Shown here: positions 6,716-14,632 of the stretch, piece after piece
Layout of the letters: each line of letters begins with the position of its first letter
Position numbering within the stretch: position 1 is the first letter of the stretch
Origin: Alcaligenaceae bacterium
GTDB taxonomy: Bacteria; Pseudomonadota; Gammaproteobacteria; Burkholderiales; Burkholderiaceae_B
Length of the DNA: 64,000 bases
Reading direction: 5' to 3'
Assembly (NCBI GenBank): GCA_013416455.1
Contig: JACCES010000017.1
Span: 1-64,000 of the forward strand
Notes under the pieces: generated by a model
What the model saw: only the letters and a program-made list of their open reading frames with translations
The model's database searches: none
Told to the model about the DNA's origin: nothing
Made by a program: the position numbers and the translations under genes

Positions 6716-6761
6716 CGAAAACCCAGTAATTCATTTTTTATCAATGAGTTACTGGGTTTCG
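6716..6761. repeat. Long hairpin between cas2 and the first repeat
   Basis: CGAAAACCCAGTAA (6716-6729) pairs with TTACTGGGTTTCG (6749-6761), with one extra A. The intervening bases add an inner stem TCATT/AATGA around a T-rich loop. The right arm ends exactly at the base before repeat 1. As RNA it would be very stable. It may stop transcription coming from either side (T-run in the loop, TTTT after the stem on the minus strand), and as DNA it could mark the leader end for Cas1-Cas2. Confidence 0.6.
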
Positions 6762-7326
6762 ATTCTAACTGATTAGGAAATGCGCACCGACTGGAACGGA
6801 AACCCAGCGTGTCCGGAATGCTTTGCTATTCTAACTGATTAGGAAATGCGCACCGACTGGAACCAAGGGCAGCCGCCACAGCACGCAGCTGGAAATTCTA
6901 ACTGATTAGGAAATGCGCACCGACTGGAACCGGTATTTCCGGCGGTTAAAGGTTTGCAATATTCTAACTGATTAGGAAATGCGCACCGACTGGAACGAAA
7001 TCGTCGCGGCGATGCAGCCTGAAACAATTCTAACTGATTAGGAAATGCGCACCGACTGGAACTGAGCATCGTAACGACCGGTGATCAATTCAATTCTAAC
7101 TGATTAGGAAATGCGCACCGACTGGAACGTATTTGGTAGATAGACTTGTCGCACATGAATTCTAACTGATTAGGAAATGCGCACCGACTGGAACTATCTC
7201 GAAGACAACCCGACAAGCGACGCAATTCTAACTGATTAGGAAATGCGCACCGACTGGAACGAGAGGGCGGAATGCTTGGCCGCGCTCAACATTCTAACTG
7301 ATTAGGAAATGCGCGCCGACTGGAAC
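6762..7326 (-). CRISPR. CRISPR array, type II-C: nine 36-bp repeats, eight spacers
   Basis: Repeats start at 6762, 6828, 6895, 6961, 7027, 7093, 7159, 7225 and 7291. Eight are identical. The last has one substitution (A to G at base 24). Spacers are 30 bases, except the second at 31. On the plus strand the repeat begins ATTCTAACTG and ends ACTGGAAC; the complement begins GTTCCAG, the usual type II crRNA orientation, so crRNAs are expected from the minus strand. On that strand each repeat ends in TTAGAAT, a possible -10 box directly before each spacer, similar to the repeat-internal promoters known in other type II-C arrays. The imperfect repeat is at the end away from cas2. Confidence 0.97.
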
Positions 7327-7430
7327 TTCAGGCTCATGCGGGACCCAGCGACGAAGCAGGGTGGTGTTACGGCCGTGTTCCAGCACGATGGCCGCCACCG
7401 AGACGCCGGGATGCCCTCATGGTTCGCGGA
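7327..7430 (-). pseudogene. Fragment resembling IS66-family orfA (TnpA)
   Basis: The minus-strand frame reads PGVSVAAIVLEHGRNTTLLRRWV, resembling the helix-turn-helix of IS66 TnpA/orfA proteins (pattern PG-SVA--AL-HG-N-NLL-RW). An in-frame stop lies just before it and no remaining part of the gene is seen. The fragment starts right at the end of the last CRISPR repeat, so it may mark the point where the CRISPR segment joined an older insertion sequence. Confidence 0.4.
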
Positions 7431-7604
7431 TGGCCGGCCCGCGTCAGATGCACTGGCGGCTCCGTTGCAGGCGGGCTGCCTTGTTTGATGTCATGAAGGC
7501 AGGCGAAGCAATGCGATAAGATGAAATCGGCCCCCCAGCCTTGAGGGGCTGGCGACTTGCTCGGCTGATCGGCAAGATCACCAAACTTGTTCATGGAGAT
7601 GCAC

Positions 7605-8369
7605 ATGGGACGCGTAGCAGGAAAAGTGGCACTGGTGACCGGCGGAGCGCTGGGGTTGGGAAAGGCCGCGGCTGAAATGCTGGCTCGCGAAGGCGCCCAG
7701 GTCGTTGTCACCGATGTGAATGTGGAAGAAGGGCGGAAGACGGCTCAGGGTATCGTGGACAACGGCGGGCAGGCCATTTTCGTGCAGCACGACGCCAGCA
7801 GCGAAGAGCAGTGGCAGGCCGCCATCAAGGCGGCGCTGGACGCCTTTGGTCAACTGGACATTCTGGTCAACAATGCCGGTATCGGTGTTCTTGGCAGCGT
7901 GGAAGACACTACGCTGGAAATGTGGCGCAGGACCCAGAGCGTCAACCTGGACGGCGTATTCCTGGGAACCAAGTATGGTATCGAGGCCATGCGCAAGAGC
8001 GGCGGCGGTTCAATCATCAACCTGTCGTCGATCGAAGGCCTGGTCGGTGACCCGAATCTTGCTGCATACAACGCCAGCAAGGGCGGCGTACGCATTTTCA
8101 CTAAATCGGCCGCCCTGCACTGCGCGCGCCAGGGGTACGGCATACGCATCAACTCGGTACATCCCGGCTATATCTGGACTCCCATGGTCGAGGCGGTGAC
8201 TCAGGGAACGGATACCGAGAAGTACAAATCCCTGGTGGATCTGCACCCCATTGGCCGCCTGGGCGAACCCGACGACATCGCCTACGGCATTCTTTATCTG
8301 GCGTCCGATGAATCCAAATTCGTCACGGGCAGTGAACTGGTGATTGACGGCGGTTATACGGCGCAGTAG
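7605..8369 (+). CDS. SDR family NAD(P)-dependent oxidoreductase
   Basis: Classical short-chain dehydrogenase of 254 residues. It has the cofactor motif TGGALGLG near the N-terminus, NNAG in the middle, a catalytic Ser in NLSSIEG and YNASK as the Tyr/Lys pair. A conserved C-terminal Gly-rich end (GSELVIDGGYTAQ) closes it. The sequence resembles cyclic alcohol dehydrogenases (cyclopentanol/levodione type), but the substrate cannot be fixed. The ATG at 7605 is chosen because GGAG at 7595-7598 precedes it; upstream ATGs lack such a site. It is the first normal high-GC chromosomal gene after the CRISPR region and appears monocistronic. Confidence 0.85.
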   Translation: MGRVAGKVALVTGGALGLGKAAAEMLAREGAQVVVTDVNVEEGRKTAQGIVDNGGQAIFVQHDASSEEQWQAAIKAALDAFGQLDILVNNAGIGVLGSVEDTTLEMWRRTQSVNLDGVFLGTKYGIEAMRKSGGGSIINLSSIEGLVGDPNLAAYNASKGGVRIFTKSAALHCARQGYGIRINSVHPGYIWTPMVEAVTQGTDTEKYKSLVDLHPIGRLGEPDDIAYGILYLASDESKFVTGSELVIDGGYTAQ

Positions 8370-8533
8370 AGGCCGATGCTTATCTGGAAGGGGGGCCCGG
8401 CTGGTGCCGGGGCGACGCCCTGACTTCGTCGAACGCCTTCGGGAACAACGTATTTCCCGGCTGCGGCGGGAGTTCGGAGGTCGCCGGTCTTGGGCATTAA
8501 CTGGCGGGCAGGCCTGCACCCGGGATATCCGAC

Positions 8534-9787
8534 TCATCTCAGCGGCGTCACCTGGTGCGGGCTGACCGCGCCGGCCGCGTTCCCCCAGCTGTTTCGGACA
8601 TAGGTGGCCAGTGCGGCGATGTCGCTGTCGCTGAGTGCGTGGAAGGGCGGCATGCCATGCGGTCTGGGGTTGCTTTCCGTGGCGGGCGCATAGCCGCCTT
8701 TCAGAATCATCTGCACGACATTGTTGGGCGATGGCGCGAGCACGGATGTGTTGCGGGCAAGCGGCGGCCAGGCGGGCGGCGCGCCTTCGCCGGCGGCCCG
8801 GTGGCAGGCGACGCAATGCTGCTCGTATAGTCGGCGTCCGGCCGACATGACGGCTTCGGAAGGCTGCGCGCGCGCTCCTGGTCCGGGGCCTGGCGGGAGG
8901 GACTTCAGATAGGTGGCCACCGCCCCGAGATCATGGTCGCTGAGGTGTTGCGTGCTGTCGGACACGACGGCGGCCATCGGCCCGGCCGCGGTGCTGTGCG
9001 GTGAGCTGCCGGTGCGCAGGAGCTCGACAATGTCTTCGGCCGGCCAGTTTCCCAGGCCATGCGCGTCTCCGGTGAGCGCCGTCGCGTACCAGGGTGAATC
9101 CATCATGCCGGCGCCCTGGAAGCCCCGGCGCAGGTCGTTGGCGGCCCAGCGGTTGCGGGGGGTGTGACATGCGGCACAGTGACCGGCGCCCTCGACCAGA
9201 TAGCGGCCCCGATTCCAGAGCGCGTCATGTGCCGGGTCGGGCGCCAGCGTTCCGGGTTCAAAGTACATCGCGCGCCAGAGCGTCAGAAGCCAGCGCTGGC
9301 TGTAGGGAAAGCGCAGTTCATGGGGGCGGCTGGGTGTGTCGGAAGCCGGCTGCGACATCAGATAGGCGTGGATGGCGTCGGTGTCGGCGCGCGTCATGCG
9401 GGTGTACTGAGGGTAGGGGAAGGCGGGGTAGAACGGCGTTCCATCCGGCGATTTCCCATGATGCATGGCGTTCCAGAAGTCGTCGGCCGTCCAGTTTCCT
9501 ATGCCATGTTGCGGCGAGGGGGTGATGTTCGGCCCGTACAGCGTACCGAAGGGCGTGGGCATGGGCGTTCTCCCCGCGAAGCGCTCGCCGTTGGCGACGG
9601 TATGGCATCCCGCGCAGTTCGCGGCAAGCGTCAGGTAGCGGCCGATCTCGATTTGTTCCGCGGCTGGAGCGGCCTCCCCCGGTTGGGGCGTGGACGCGGC
9701 GGCCGCTGCGGCATGGCTTCCCCAGGCGATGAACAGAAGCGGCATGAAGACGCGGCGGAGCAAGTTTGAAAAGCGTGTGTGCGTCAT
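8534..9787 (-). CDS. Triheme cytochrome c subunit of membrane alcohol/sugar dehydrogenase
   Basis: A 417-residue exported protein with an N-terminal signal sequence (LLRRVFMPLLFIAWGSHAAAAA) and three heme-binding motifs: CAGCH, CAACH and CVACH. This is the layout of the cytochrome subunit of three-component dehydrogenases (gluconate, sorbitol, alcohol), which passes electrons from an FAD subunit to ubiquinone or a terminal oxidase. The start ATG overlaps the stop of the upstream cytochrome gene (ATGA), so the two are translated together. The likely partner FAD and small subunits are 4.4 kb away on the other strand. The long frame upstream of this ATG is only a shadow. Confidence 0.85.
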   Translation of the reverse strand: MTHTRFSNLLRRVFMPLLFIAWGSHAAAAAASTPQPGEAAPAAEQIEIGRYLTLAANCAGCHTVANGERFAGRTPMPTPFGTLYGPNITPSPQHGIGNWTADDFWNAMHHGKSPDGTPFYPAFPYPQYTRMTRADTDAIHAYLMSQPASDTPSRPHELRFPYSQRWLLTLWRAMYFEPGTLAPDPAHDALWNRGRYLVEGAGHCAACHTPRNRWAANDLRRGFQGAGMMDSPWYATALTGDAHGLGNWPAEDIVELLRTGSSPHSTAAGPMAAVVSDSTQHLSDHDLGAVATYLKSLPPGPGPGARAQPSEAVMSAGRRLYEQHCVACHRAAGEGAPPAWPPLARNTSVLAPSPNNVVQMILKGGYAPATESNPRPHGMPPFHALSDSDIAALATYVRNSWGNAAGAVSPHQVTPLR

Positions 9788-10560
9788 GGCTTGCGTTCCG
9801 CCGAGGATGCCGGCCCGCATTCGATGGGCAGGGGAAGCGACCCTGCGGGTGCCGCGACATAGGGTTCTTCGACGGGCCGGGCGGCCAGCCAGGCGCTGAC
9901 TGCCGCGATCTCTTGCGGCGTGAGCAGGCCGGCCACTTCCGCCATGCAATCCGGTTGAACGGCGTGGCGCAGCCCGGTGCGCCAGCTTCCGAGCTGGGCG
10001 GCGATGTAGTCGCGCGGCAGGCCCAGAAGGCCGGGGATGTGCGGTTCCATGCCGGAAAAAGAAGTCCCGTGACAGGCCGCGCAGGCCGGCAGACCGCGCG
10101 CGGCGACGCCCGATTCAGACAGCGTCCGGCCCGTTTCACGCATGGCTGCGGGGAGGTTCGTCAAGGCCGGGGCGGAATAGGGAAGATGCGTGTCGGCAAA
10201 GTACTGCGCGATTTCGCCGAGATAGTCATCCGGCAAACCTTCGAGCAGATGGCGCATGGGCTCGTAAGTGCGCCCGCCGTCGCGGAAGCTGACGAGTTGC
10301 GCCAGCAGATAAGCGGCGGGTTTGCCCGCAATGCGCGGGTAGAAGCCATCAGGCCCCGCCCGCCCGCTGGCTCCGTGGCAGTGGGTACAGGCCGCCACCC
10401 GGGCCCGCATGGTGTCCGGGGCGAGAGGTTCCGACGGTTCTGCCTTGAGCGTGGACGGAAGACAAGCGGCAAGAAAAATCAGCACGGCGCTCAGTATGGC
10501 TGCCATGCTATCGGTGGGGATGAAGCGCTGTGGCAATGTTGAAGGGTCCGGGCGGGTCAT
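9784..10560 (-). CDS. Diheme cytochrome c (c4-like)
   Basis: A 258-residue periplasmic cytochrome with a signal-like segment (AAILSAVLIFLAACLPSTLKA) and two CxxCH sites, CTHCH and CAACH, each followed by a cytochrome c4-type domain (GRAGPDGFYPRIAGKPAAYL; GMEPHIPGLLGLPRDYI). It probably carries electrons between the dehydrogenase cytochrome and an oxidase. It is the first gene of a two-gene operon and overlaps the next by four bases. An alternative start at codon 19 would give a more typical signal peptide; no clear ribosome-binding site decides it. Confidence 0.8.
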   Translation of the reverse strand: MTRPDPSTLPQRFIPTDSMAAILSAVLIFLAACLPSTLKAEPSEPLAPDTMRARVAACTHCHGASGRAGPDGFYPRIAGKPAAYLLAQLVSFRDGGRTYEPMRHLLEGLPDDYLGEIAQYFADTHLPYSAPALTNLPAAMRETGRTLSESGVAARGLPACAACHGTSFSGMEPHIPGLLGLPRDYIAAQLGSWRTGLRHAVQPDCMAEVAGLLTPQEIAAVSAWLAARPVEEPYVAAPAGSLPLPIECGPASSAERKP

Positions 10561-10793
10561 GTATGGGAATTCTGTTCTTCACTACAGTGCTTTGTCGGCG
10601 GGAAGGATCAAGCTGCCTGCGGACACTGTAGGTGTGCGCTGCGACCCGGTACAGGCTCAGTTGACGCAATATGCACCATATCAGTTTATCCGGACCGCCC
10701 GCTTTACCGTCATGGGCTACCACGCAGCACAATCGCCCCGTAGCCAGGCGGCGCATGTGGCCGAGAACCGCCGGCTGGTGGCGTCGACTGCAG

Positions 10794-13259
10794 TCAGGGG
10801 TTGCGGATTGGAGCCATCAGTTGTACGCCCTGGCACTCATCCGGGCCTTTTTCCGCTGAGCGGGCTCCCTTGAAGCGCAGGAGCCGCAGCGCATTCAGCG
10901 TGACAATCGCTGTTGCGCCGGTGTCGGCCAGCACAGCGACCCACAAGCCGGTGAGGCCCATTACCGTGGTGACCAGGAAGATGCCCTTCAGACCCAGCGC
11001 AAACACCACGTTCTGGCGGATGTTCGCCATGGTGGCGCGGGACAGCGCCACCAGGTGGGCCACGTCGGTGACACGGCTTTTCAGCAGGGCGGCATCGGCG
11101 GTTTCGATTGCCACGTCGGTGCCGCCGCCCATCGCGATGCCGACATCGGCGGTGGCCAGCGCTGGCGCATCGTTGATGCCGTCGCCCACCATGGCGACCC
11201 TGGTCTCGCCCTTCATCTCGTTGATCAGGCGCAGCTTGTCCTGCGGCAGAAGTTCGGCTTCGTATTCCATGCCCAGGCTGCCGGCGATCGCCCGGGCAGT
11301 GCGGCGGTTGTCTCCCGTGAGCATGATGGTGCGCACGCCCATGGCCTTGAGGGCGGCCATGCCTTCCTGCGCATCCTGCCTCGGTTCGTCGCGCAGGGCC
11401 ACGAGCCCGAGCGCTTCGCGGCGCTGCTCATCCAGCAGGACGGAAACGGTCTTGCCTTCGTGTTGCAGCGCTTCGATGCGCGCGAGCTGCCCGGGTGAAA
11501 GTGCCGCGGCTCGGGTGGCGTATATCGGCGACCCGATGGCCAGCCGGCGTCCCGCCACTGTGGCATGCACGGCTTTGCCGGCGGTCGCGAAGGCATTGGA
11601 AGCGGCCGGAATGGCAAGGCCGGCGGCATCCGCGTGATTCACGATGGCTTTGGCAAGCGGGTGGCTGGAGCCGGACTCCACGCCCGCGCAAAGGGCCAGC
11701 ACTTCGTCCTTGCTTTCCTCCGCAAACGCAACGATGTCGGTGACGCGCGGCCGGCCCTCCGTCAGCGTGCCGGTCTTGTCAAAAGCGATCGCCCCCACAC
11801 GGCCTATGGTTTCCAATGCGTTGCCGCCTTTCACCAGCAAGCCCCGGCGCGTGCCGACCGCCAGGCCGGAAGCAATGGCCGCCGGCGTCGACAGTACGAG
11901 CGCGCATGGGCAGGCGATCAGCAAGAGCGCCAGGCCGCGATAGAGCCAGGTCTGCCAGTCCGCTCCCGTGGCCAGCGGCGGCAGAAGCACGATCAGCACG
12001 GCAATGGCCATCACCGCCGGCGTGTAGTAGCGGCTGAACCGCTCGATGAAACGGGCGGTGGGCGCCTTGGTGGCCTGCGCTTCTTCGACCAGGTGGATGA
12101 TGCGTGAAATCGTATTGTCGGCTGCCGCCTTTTCCACGCGAACCTGAAGCACCCCGTCAATGTTGACCGAGCCCGCAAATACGCTGTCGCCTGTTTCCAT
12201 GGCATGAGGAATGGACTCGCCGGTGATGGGCGATTCATCCAGGCTGGACGCTCCGTGAACGATCACACCGTCAGCCGGGACACGGTCGCCGGGCCGCACG
12301 AGCACAAGATCATCCACACGCAGCGAGGCTGCGGGGACTTCGCGCTGCCCGCCCCGCGCATCGAGCAGCACCGCCGTCTTGGGAACCAGTGAGGCCAGGG
12401 CATTGATGCCGGCGCGCGCGCGGCCGGCCGCCACGCTTTCCAGCAGTTCGCCGACCGAGAACAGGAAAACGACCGCCGCCGCTTCCTCGGCCTCGCCAAT
12501 GATGAGCGCGCCAAGCGCGGCCACGGACATCAGTGTCTCGATCGAGAAGGGCGAGCCGGATCTGGCCAGGGCCGCCGCTTTGCGGGCAAAGGGCAGGACA
12601 CCGGCGATGACGGCGATGGCAAATGCCCACATTCCATAAGCGGGAAAGAGCAATGAAATCGCATAGGCGGCCCCCATCAGCGCCCCCAGGCCGATGACCT
12701 GCCTGCCTTTCCCGGTCTGCCACCAGTGCGGGTCCGCCGCCACAATGTGATTGCCGGCTTCGATGCCGGATTCCGTCTTGCGGCCCATGCCGGCGGACAC
12801 GCCGAACCCGAGGCCCTTGATGGTTTTCGCGATATCGCCGACCTGGGTCGCTGAATCAGGGGCGAGCGTCAGCTCCAGCTTCTCGGTGGCGAAGTTCAGC
12901 CGGACGTCGGAAACGCCGGGCAGGCGTGTCAGCGCGGTTTCGATCTTGCTGACGCAGCTTCCGCAGTCCATGCCCTCGATCCGCATGGAAACATTCGAGT
13001 TCGTTGCCTCAAGAAGAGGTTCTTCCCGCCGCTGCCCGCATGCTGTGCCGCCGGCAGCCGGCGCCCCGGACCCGCCCGGCGGATAGCCGGCATCGCGCAA
13101 GGCCGCCTCAAGCTGTGCTCTTGGCGCCGTCGAACTCACCCGCACGCTGCGTGTGGGAGGGTCGGTGACAATTTGTGCGTGGGCGTCGACCGCATGCAGG
13201 GCTTTGACGACTTTGGTCGCGCAGCCCCCGCAGGTCATGCCTTCGACATGAAATCGCAT
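10794..13259 (-). CDS. Heavy-metal P1B-type ATPase (Zn/Cd/Pb exporter, ZntA/CadA-like)
   Basis: An 821-residue metal-export ATPase. Two N-terminal metal-binding domains carry GMTCGGC (Cys10, Cys13) and GMDCGSC (Cys99, Cys102). Then come TGES (346-349), the membrane CPC (450-452), phosphorylation site D494 (DKTGT), HP (533-534) and GDGIND. The last membrane segment reads VLADTGATAIVTLNALRLL; an Asp before Gly there is typical of Zn/Cd/Pb rather than Cu pumps. A divergent MerR regulator of the Cd/Pb type supports this. It would pump divalent soft metals out of the cytoplasm using ATP. Confidence 0.9.
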   Translation of the reverse strand: MRFHVEGMTCGGCATKVVKALHAVDAHAQIVTDPPTRSVRVSSTAPRAQLEAALRDAGYPPGGSGAPAAGGTACGQRREEPLLEATNSNVSMRIEGMDCGSCVSKIETALTRLPGVSDVRLNFATEKLELTLAPDSATQVGDIAKTIKGLGFGVSAGMGRKTESGIEAGNHIVAADPHWWQTGKGRQVIGLGALMGAAYAISLLFPAYGMWAFAIAVIAGVLPFARKAAALARSGSPFSIETLMSVAALGALIIGEAEEAAAVVFLFSVGELLESVAAGRARAGINALASLVPKTAVLLDARGGQREVPAASLRVDDLVLVRPGDRVPADGVIVHGASSLDESPITGESIPHAMETGDSVFAGSVNIDGVLQVRVEKAAADNTISRIIHLVEEAQATKAPTARFIERFSRYYTPAVMAIAVLIVLLPPLATGADWQTWLYRGLALLLIACPCALVLSTPAAIASGLAVGTRRGLLVKGGNALETIGRVGAIAFDKTGTLTEGRPRVTDIVAFAEESKDEVLALCAGVESGSSHPLAKAIVNHADAAGLAIPAASNAFATAGKAVHATVAGRRLAIGSPIYATRAAALSPGQLARIEALQHEGKTVSVLLDEQRREALGLVALRDEPRQDAQEGMAALKAMGVRTIMLTGDNRRTARAIAGSLGMEYEAELLPQDKLRLINEMKGETRVAMVGDGINDAPALATADVGIAMGGGTDVAIETADAALLKSRVTDVAHLVALSRATMANIRQNVVFALGLKGIFLVTTVMGLTGLWVAVLADTGATAIVTLNALRLLRFKGARSAEKGPDECQGVQLMAPIRNP

Positions 13260-13350
13260 GAGAAATACTCCTTGTATGGGGTCATTAGAAACCCTGCAGC
13301 GACTTCAGAGTCAAGGCCGTGTCCAGCTGAAAAGCTTTGATTTTTTTCTC

Positions 13351-13380
13351 TTGAAAGTCTATAGTTGCTTTAGTGTTGAA
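13351..13380. promoter_or_regulatory. MerR-type operator/promoter
   Basis: TTGAAA (13351) is followed by CTATAG-TTG-CTTTAG (13359-13373), an imperfect dyad very like the CTATAG-centred operators of CadR/PbrR regulators, which lie in an overlong -35/-10 spacer. It is 22 bases before merR and about 90 from the ATPase start. It may serve the regulator, the ATPase, or both. I could not find an equally good -10 on the minus strand. Confidence 0.45.
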
Positions 13381-13395
13381 GCGCTGGAGACCATC

Positions 13396-13806
13396 ATGTC
13401 CATCAGGATCGGCGAGCTTGCCAAACGCACCGAAACAACGGTGGAAACGATCCGCTACTATGAAAAGGAAGGCTTGTTGCCGGCGCCTTCCCGCAGCGAA
13501 GGGAACTATCGTCTGTATGGCGAAGCGCACATTGAACGGCTTCGATTCGTCCGGCACTGCCGCAGTCTCGATATGGCGCTCGATGAAGTGCGCATCCTGC
13601 TTCGATACCGCGACACACCCGCCGAAGATTGCGGGGATGTCAACGCTTTATTGGACGAACATATCGACGCAGTCGAGACGCGCATCAAAGAGCTGATGCA
13701 ATTGAAGCGGCATCTGATCACCTTGCGCCAGAAGTGTGCGCACACGGCATCGACCGAGTCCTGCGGGATCCTGGGCGCTCTCGCCGATCAGTCCTGCCAT
13801 AGCTAG
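13396..13806 (+). CDS. MerR family metal regulator, CadR/PbrR type
   Basis: A 136-residue regulator with a MerR winged helix at the start (MSIRIGELAKRTETTVETIRYYEKEGLL) and a coiled dimer helix. Cysteines sit at positions 79, 114 and 123, matching the spacing of the metal-binding cysteines of PbrR/CadR. It should activate the divergent ATPase gene when Cd, Pb or Zn binds. The start is the ATG before SIRIGE; the upstream frame is not conserved. The stop codon lies within the terminal inverted repeat of the element that begins at 13803, so the natural C-terminus may have been changed by that insertion. Confidence 0.88.
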   Translation: MSIRIGELAKRTETTVETIRYYEKEGLLPAPSRSEGNYRLYGEAHIERLRFVRHCRSLDMALDEVRILLRYRDTPAEDCGDVNALLDEHIDAVETRIKELMQLKRHLITLRQKCAHTASTESCGILGALADQSCHS

Positions 13807-14045
13807 GGAAGCTCTGAACAAGTCACCGCGCCGCATGCATCTGTGGATTCGGGCGGTCTGCCGCGTTGCAAATGCTCGCGATAGCGACGGCTATCACTGC
13901 GCTTTGCGCCTCGCTGCCCACCTCGGTGCCTGCATGCACCTCGGATTCGCCAGGCATAGAACAGTCCGCAGGGACTGTTCTATGTCCGGGCTCATCCCGA
14001 CCCACAGTGCCTGCTTTCCGCTCGACTTGTTCAGAGCTTCCCTAG
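13803..14045. mobile_element. Inverted-repeat element, copy A (MITE-like)
   Basis: The element is bounded by perfect 22-base terminal inverted repeats (13803-13824 and 14024-14045), inner part GGGAAGCTCTGAACAAGTC. The interior matches copies at 23945 and 27715, including a hairpin GCGATAGC-GACG-GCTATC. It carries an extra 79-base module (13912-13990) absent from the other copies. It has no coding capacity, and its short frames are shared between copies and spurious. The outermost bases CTAG are palindromic, so a TA or CTAG target duplication is possible. It fills the gap between merR and the dehydrogenase genes. Confidence 0.8.
13912..13990. repeat. Nested palindrome module inside copy A
   Basis: A 13-pair perfect stem (13955-13967 with 13972-13984, loop GCAG) is flanked by GGATTCGCCAGGCA on one side and TGTCCGGGCTCAT on the other. 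The same flanks occur, in the opposite orientation, at 16373-16427 around a palindrome of different sequence. Comparison with copies B and C shows the module was inserted into, or lost from, a fixed point of the larger element. Confidence 0.65.
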
Positions 14046-14193
14046 ACTCTGTTCAGGCCAGGACGCTCCCGCGCCGGCGGGCTGGCGGGCGGCCGGGCGC
14101 GGCGGCGCTTGTCAGCGATGCCGGCGGCGCGTAGTATGCCGGTTCGCGAGATGAAGGCCTTTGCCGGCCTTTTTGCCAAGGGGGTGCCACACC
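14046..14193. other. Leader of the dehydrogenase small-subunit gene
   Basis: The element ends at 14045 and the next start codon is at 14194. The 148 bases are GC-rich. I see no clear promoter or operator. The sequence CTCTGTTCAGGCC just after the element resembles the other short repeat (GGCCTGTTGAC) found elsewhere in the window, but the match is weak. Confidence 0.3.
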
Positions 14194-14619
14194 ATGCCAG
14201 ACAGACGCACGGTATTGCTTGCGGGGCTTGCGGCTGCCTCGGCCAGCCTGCCTCTTGGGCTTCTGGCCCAGCCGGGCTTTACGCTGGATGCCTTCATCGA
14301 ACTGTCGGCGCGTCTCACCGGCGTTCCGGCGGCGGGGCTGGACCGGGGGGCGGCGCGTGTGATGTACGAAGCCTTCGACGGGCGCGGGCTGCTGCCCGAT
14401 CTGGCCAGCCTCGCCAGCCGCACCGGGTCCGGGGCCGCCAGCACGCGGCTCGGCGATGAAGTCGTCGCGGCCTGGTACTCGGGCATATGCGAAACCGCCA
14501 ATGGCCCCGTCGTCGCCACCTATACGGGGGCGCTGCTTTGGGGCAGCGCATCCTTTCTGCACCCATCGGGCGTTTGCGGTGGGGTAACGGGTTATTGGGG
14601 CGACCCGCCCGCCACTTGA
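14194..14619 (+). CDS. Small (gamma) subunit of membrane sugar/alcohol dehydrogenase, Tat-exported
   Basis: A 141-residue protein starting MPDRRTVLLAGLAAASASLPLGLLA, an RR-containing Tat-like export signal. The mature part (FIELSARLTGVPAAGLDRGAARVMYEAF; VVAAWYSGICETANGPVVATYTGALLW) matches the small subunits of fructose, sorbitol and gluconate dehydrogenases, which help export the FAD subunit with which they assemble. It lies 13 bases before the GMC subunit gene. The ATG at 14194 gives the export signal; the open frame before it is unlikely. Confidence 0.8.
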   Translation: MPDRRTVLLAGLAAASASLPLGLLAQPGFTLDAFIELSARLTGVPAAGLDRGAARVMYEAFDGRGLLPDLASLASRTGSGAASTRLGDEVVAAWYSGICETANGPVVATYTGALLWGSASFLHPSGVCGGVTGYWGDPPAT

Positions 14620-14632
14620 GGGTACTGCGCGT

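Noticed and set aside
6839-7069. Minus-strand frame with repeated SSRCAFPNQLE
   Set aside because: It is the translation of the CRISPR repeats, whose 66-base period keeps a frame open; not a repeat protein.
7511-7555. CCAGCC/GGCTGG hairpin before the SDR gene as a terminator or riboswitch
   Set aside because: Short stem, no T-run and no recognised aptamer; insufficient support.
9318-10139. Long minus-strand frame in the cytochrome region
   Set aside because: It overlaps two well-supported cytochrome genes in another frame and has no recognisable motif; a GC-rich shadow.
13648-13836. Minus-strand frame starting MRRGDLFRASL, shared with a frame at 23978
   Set aside because: The shared residues come from the inverted-repeat element copies, not from related proteins; one frame is a shadow of merR and the other an extension of the MFS gene.
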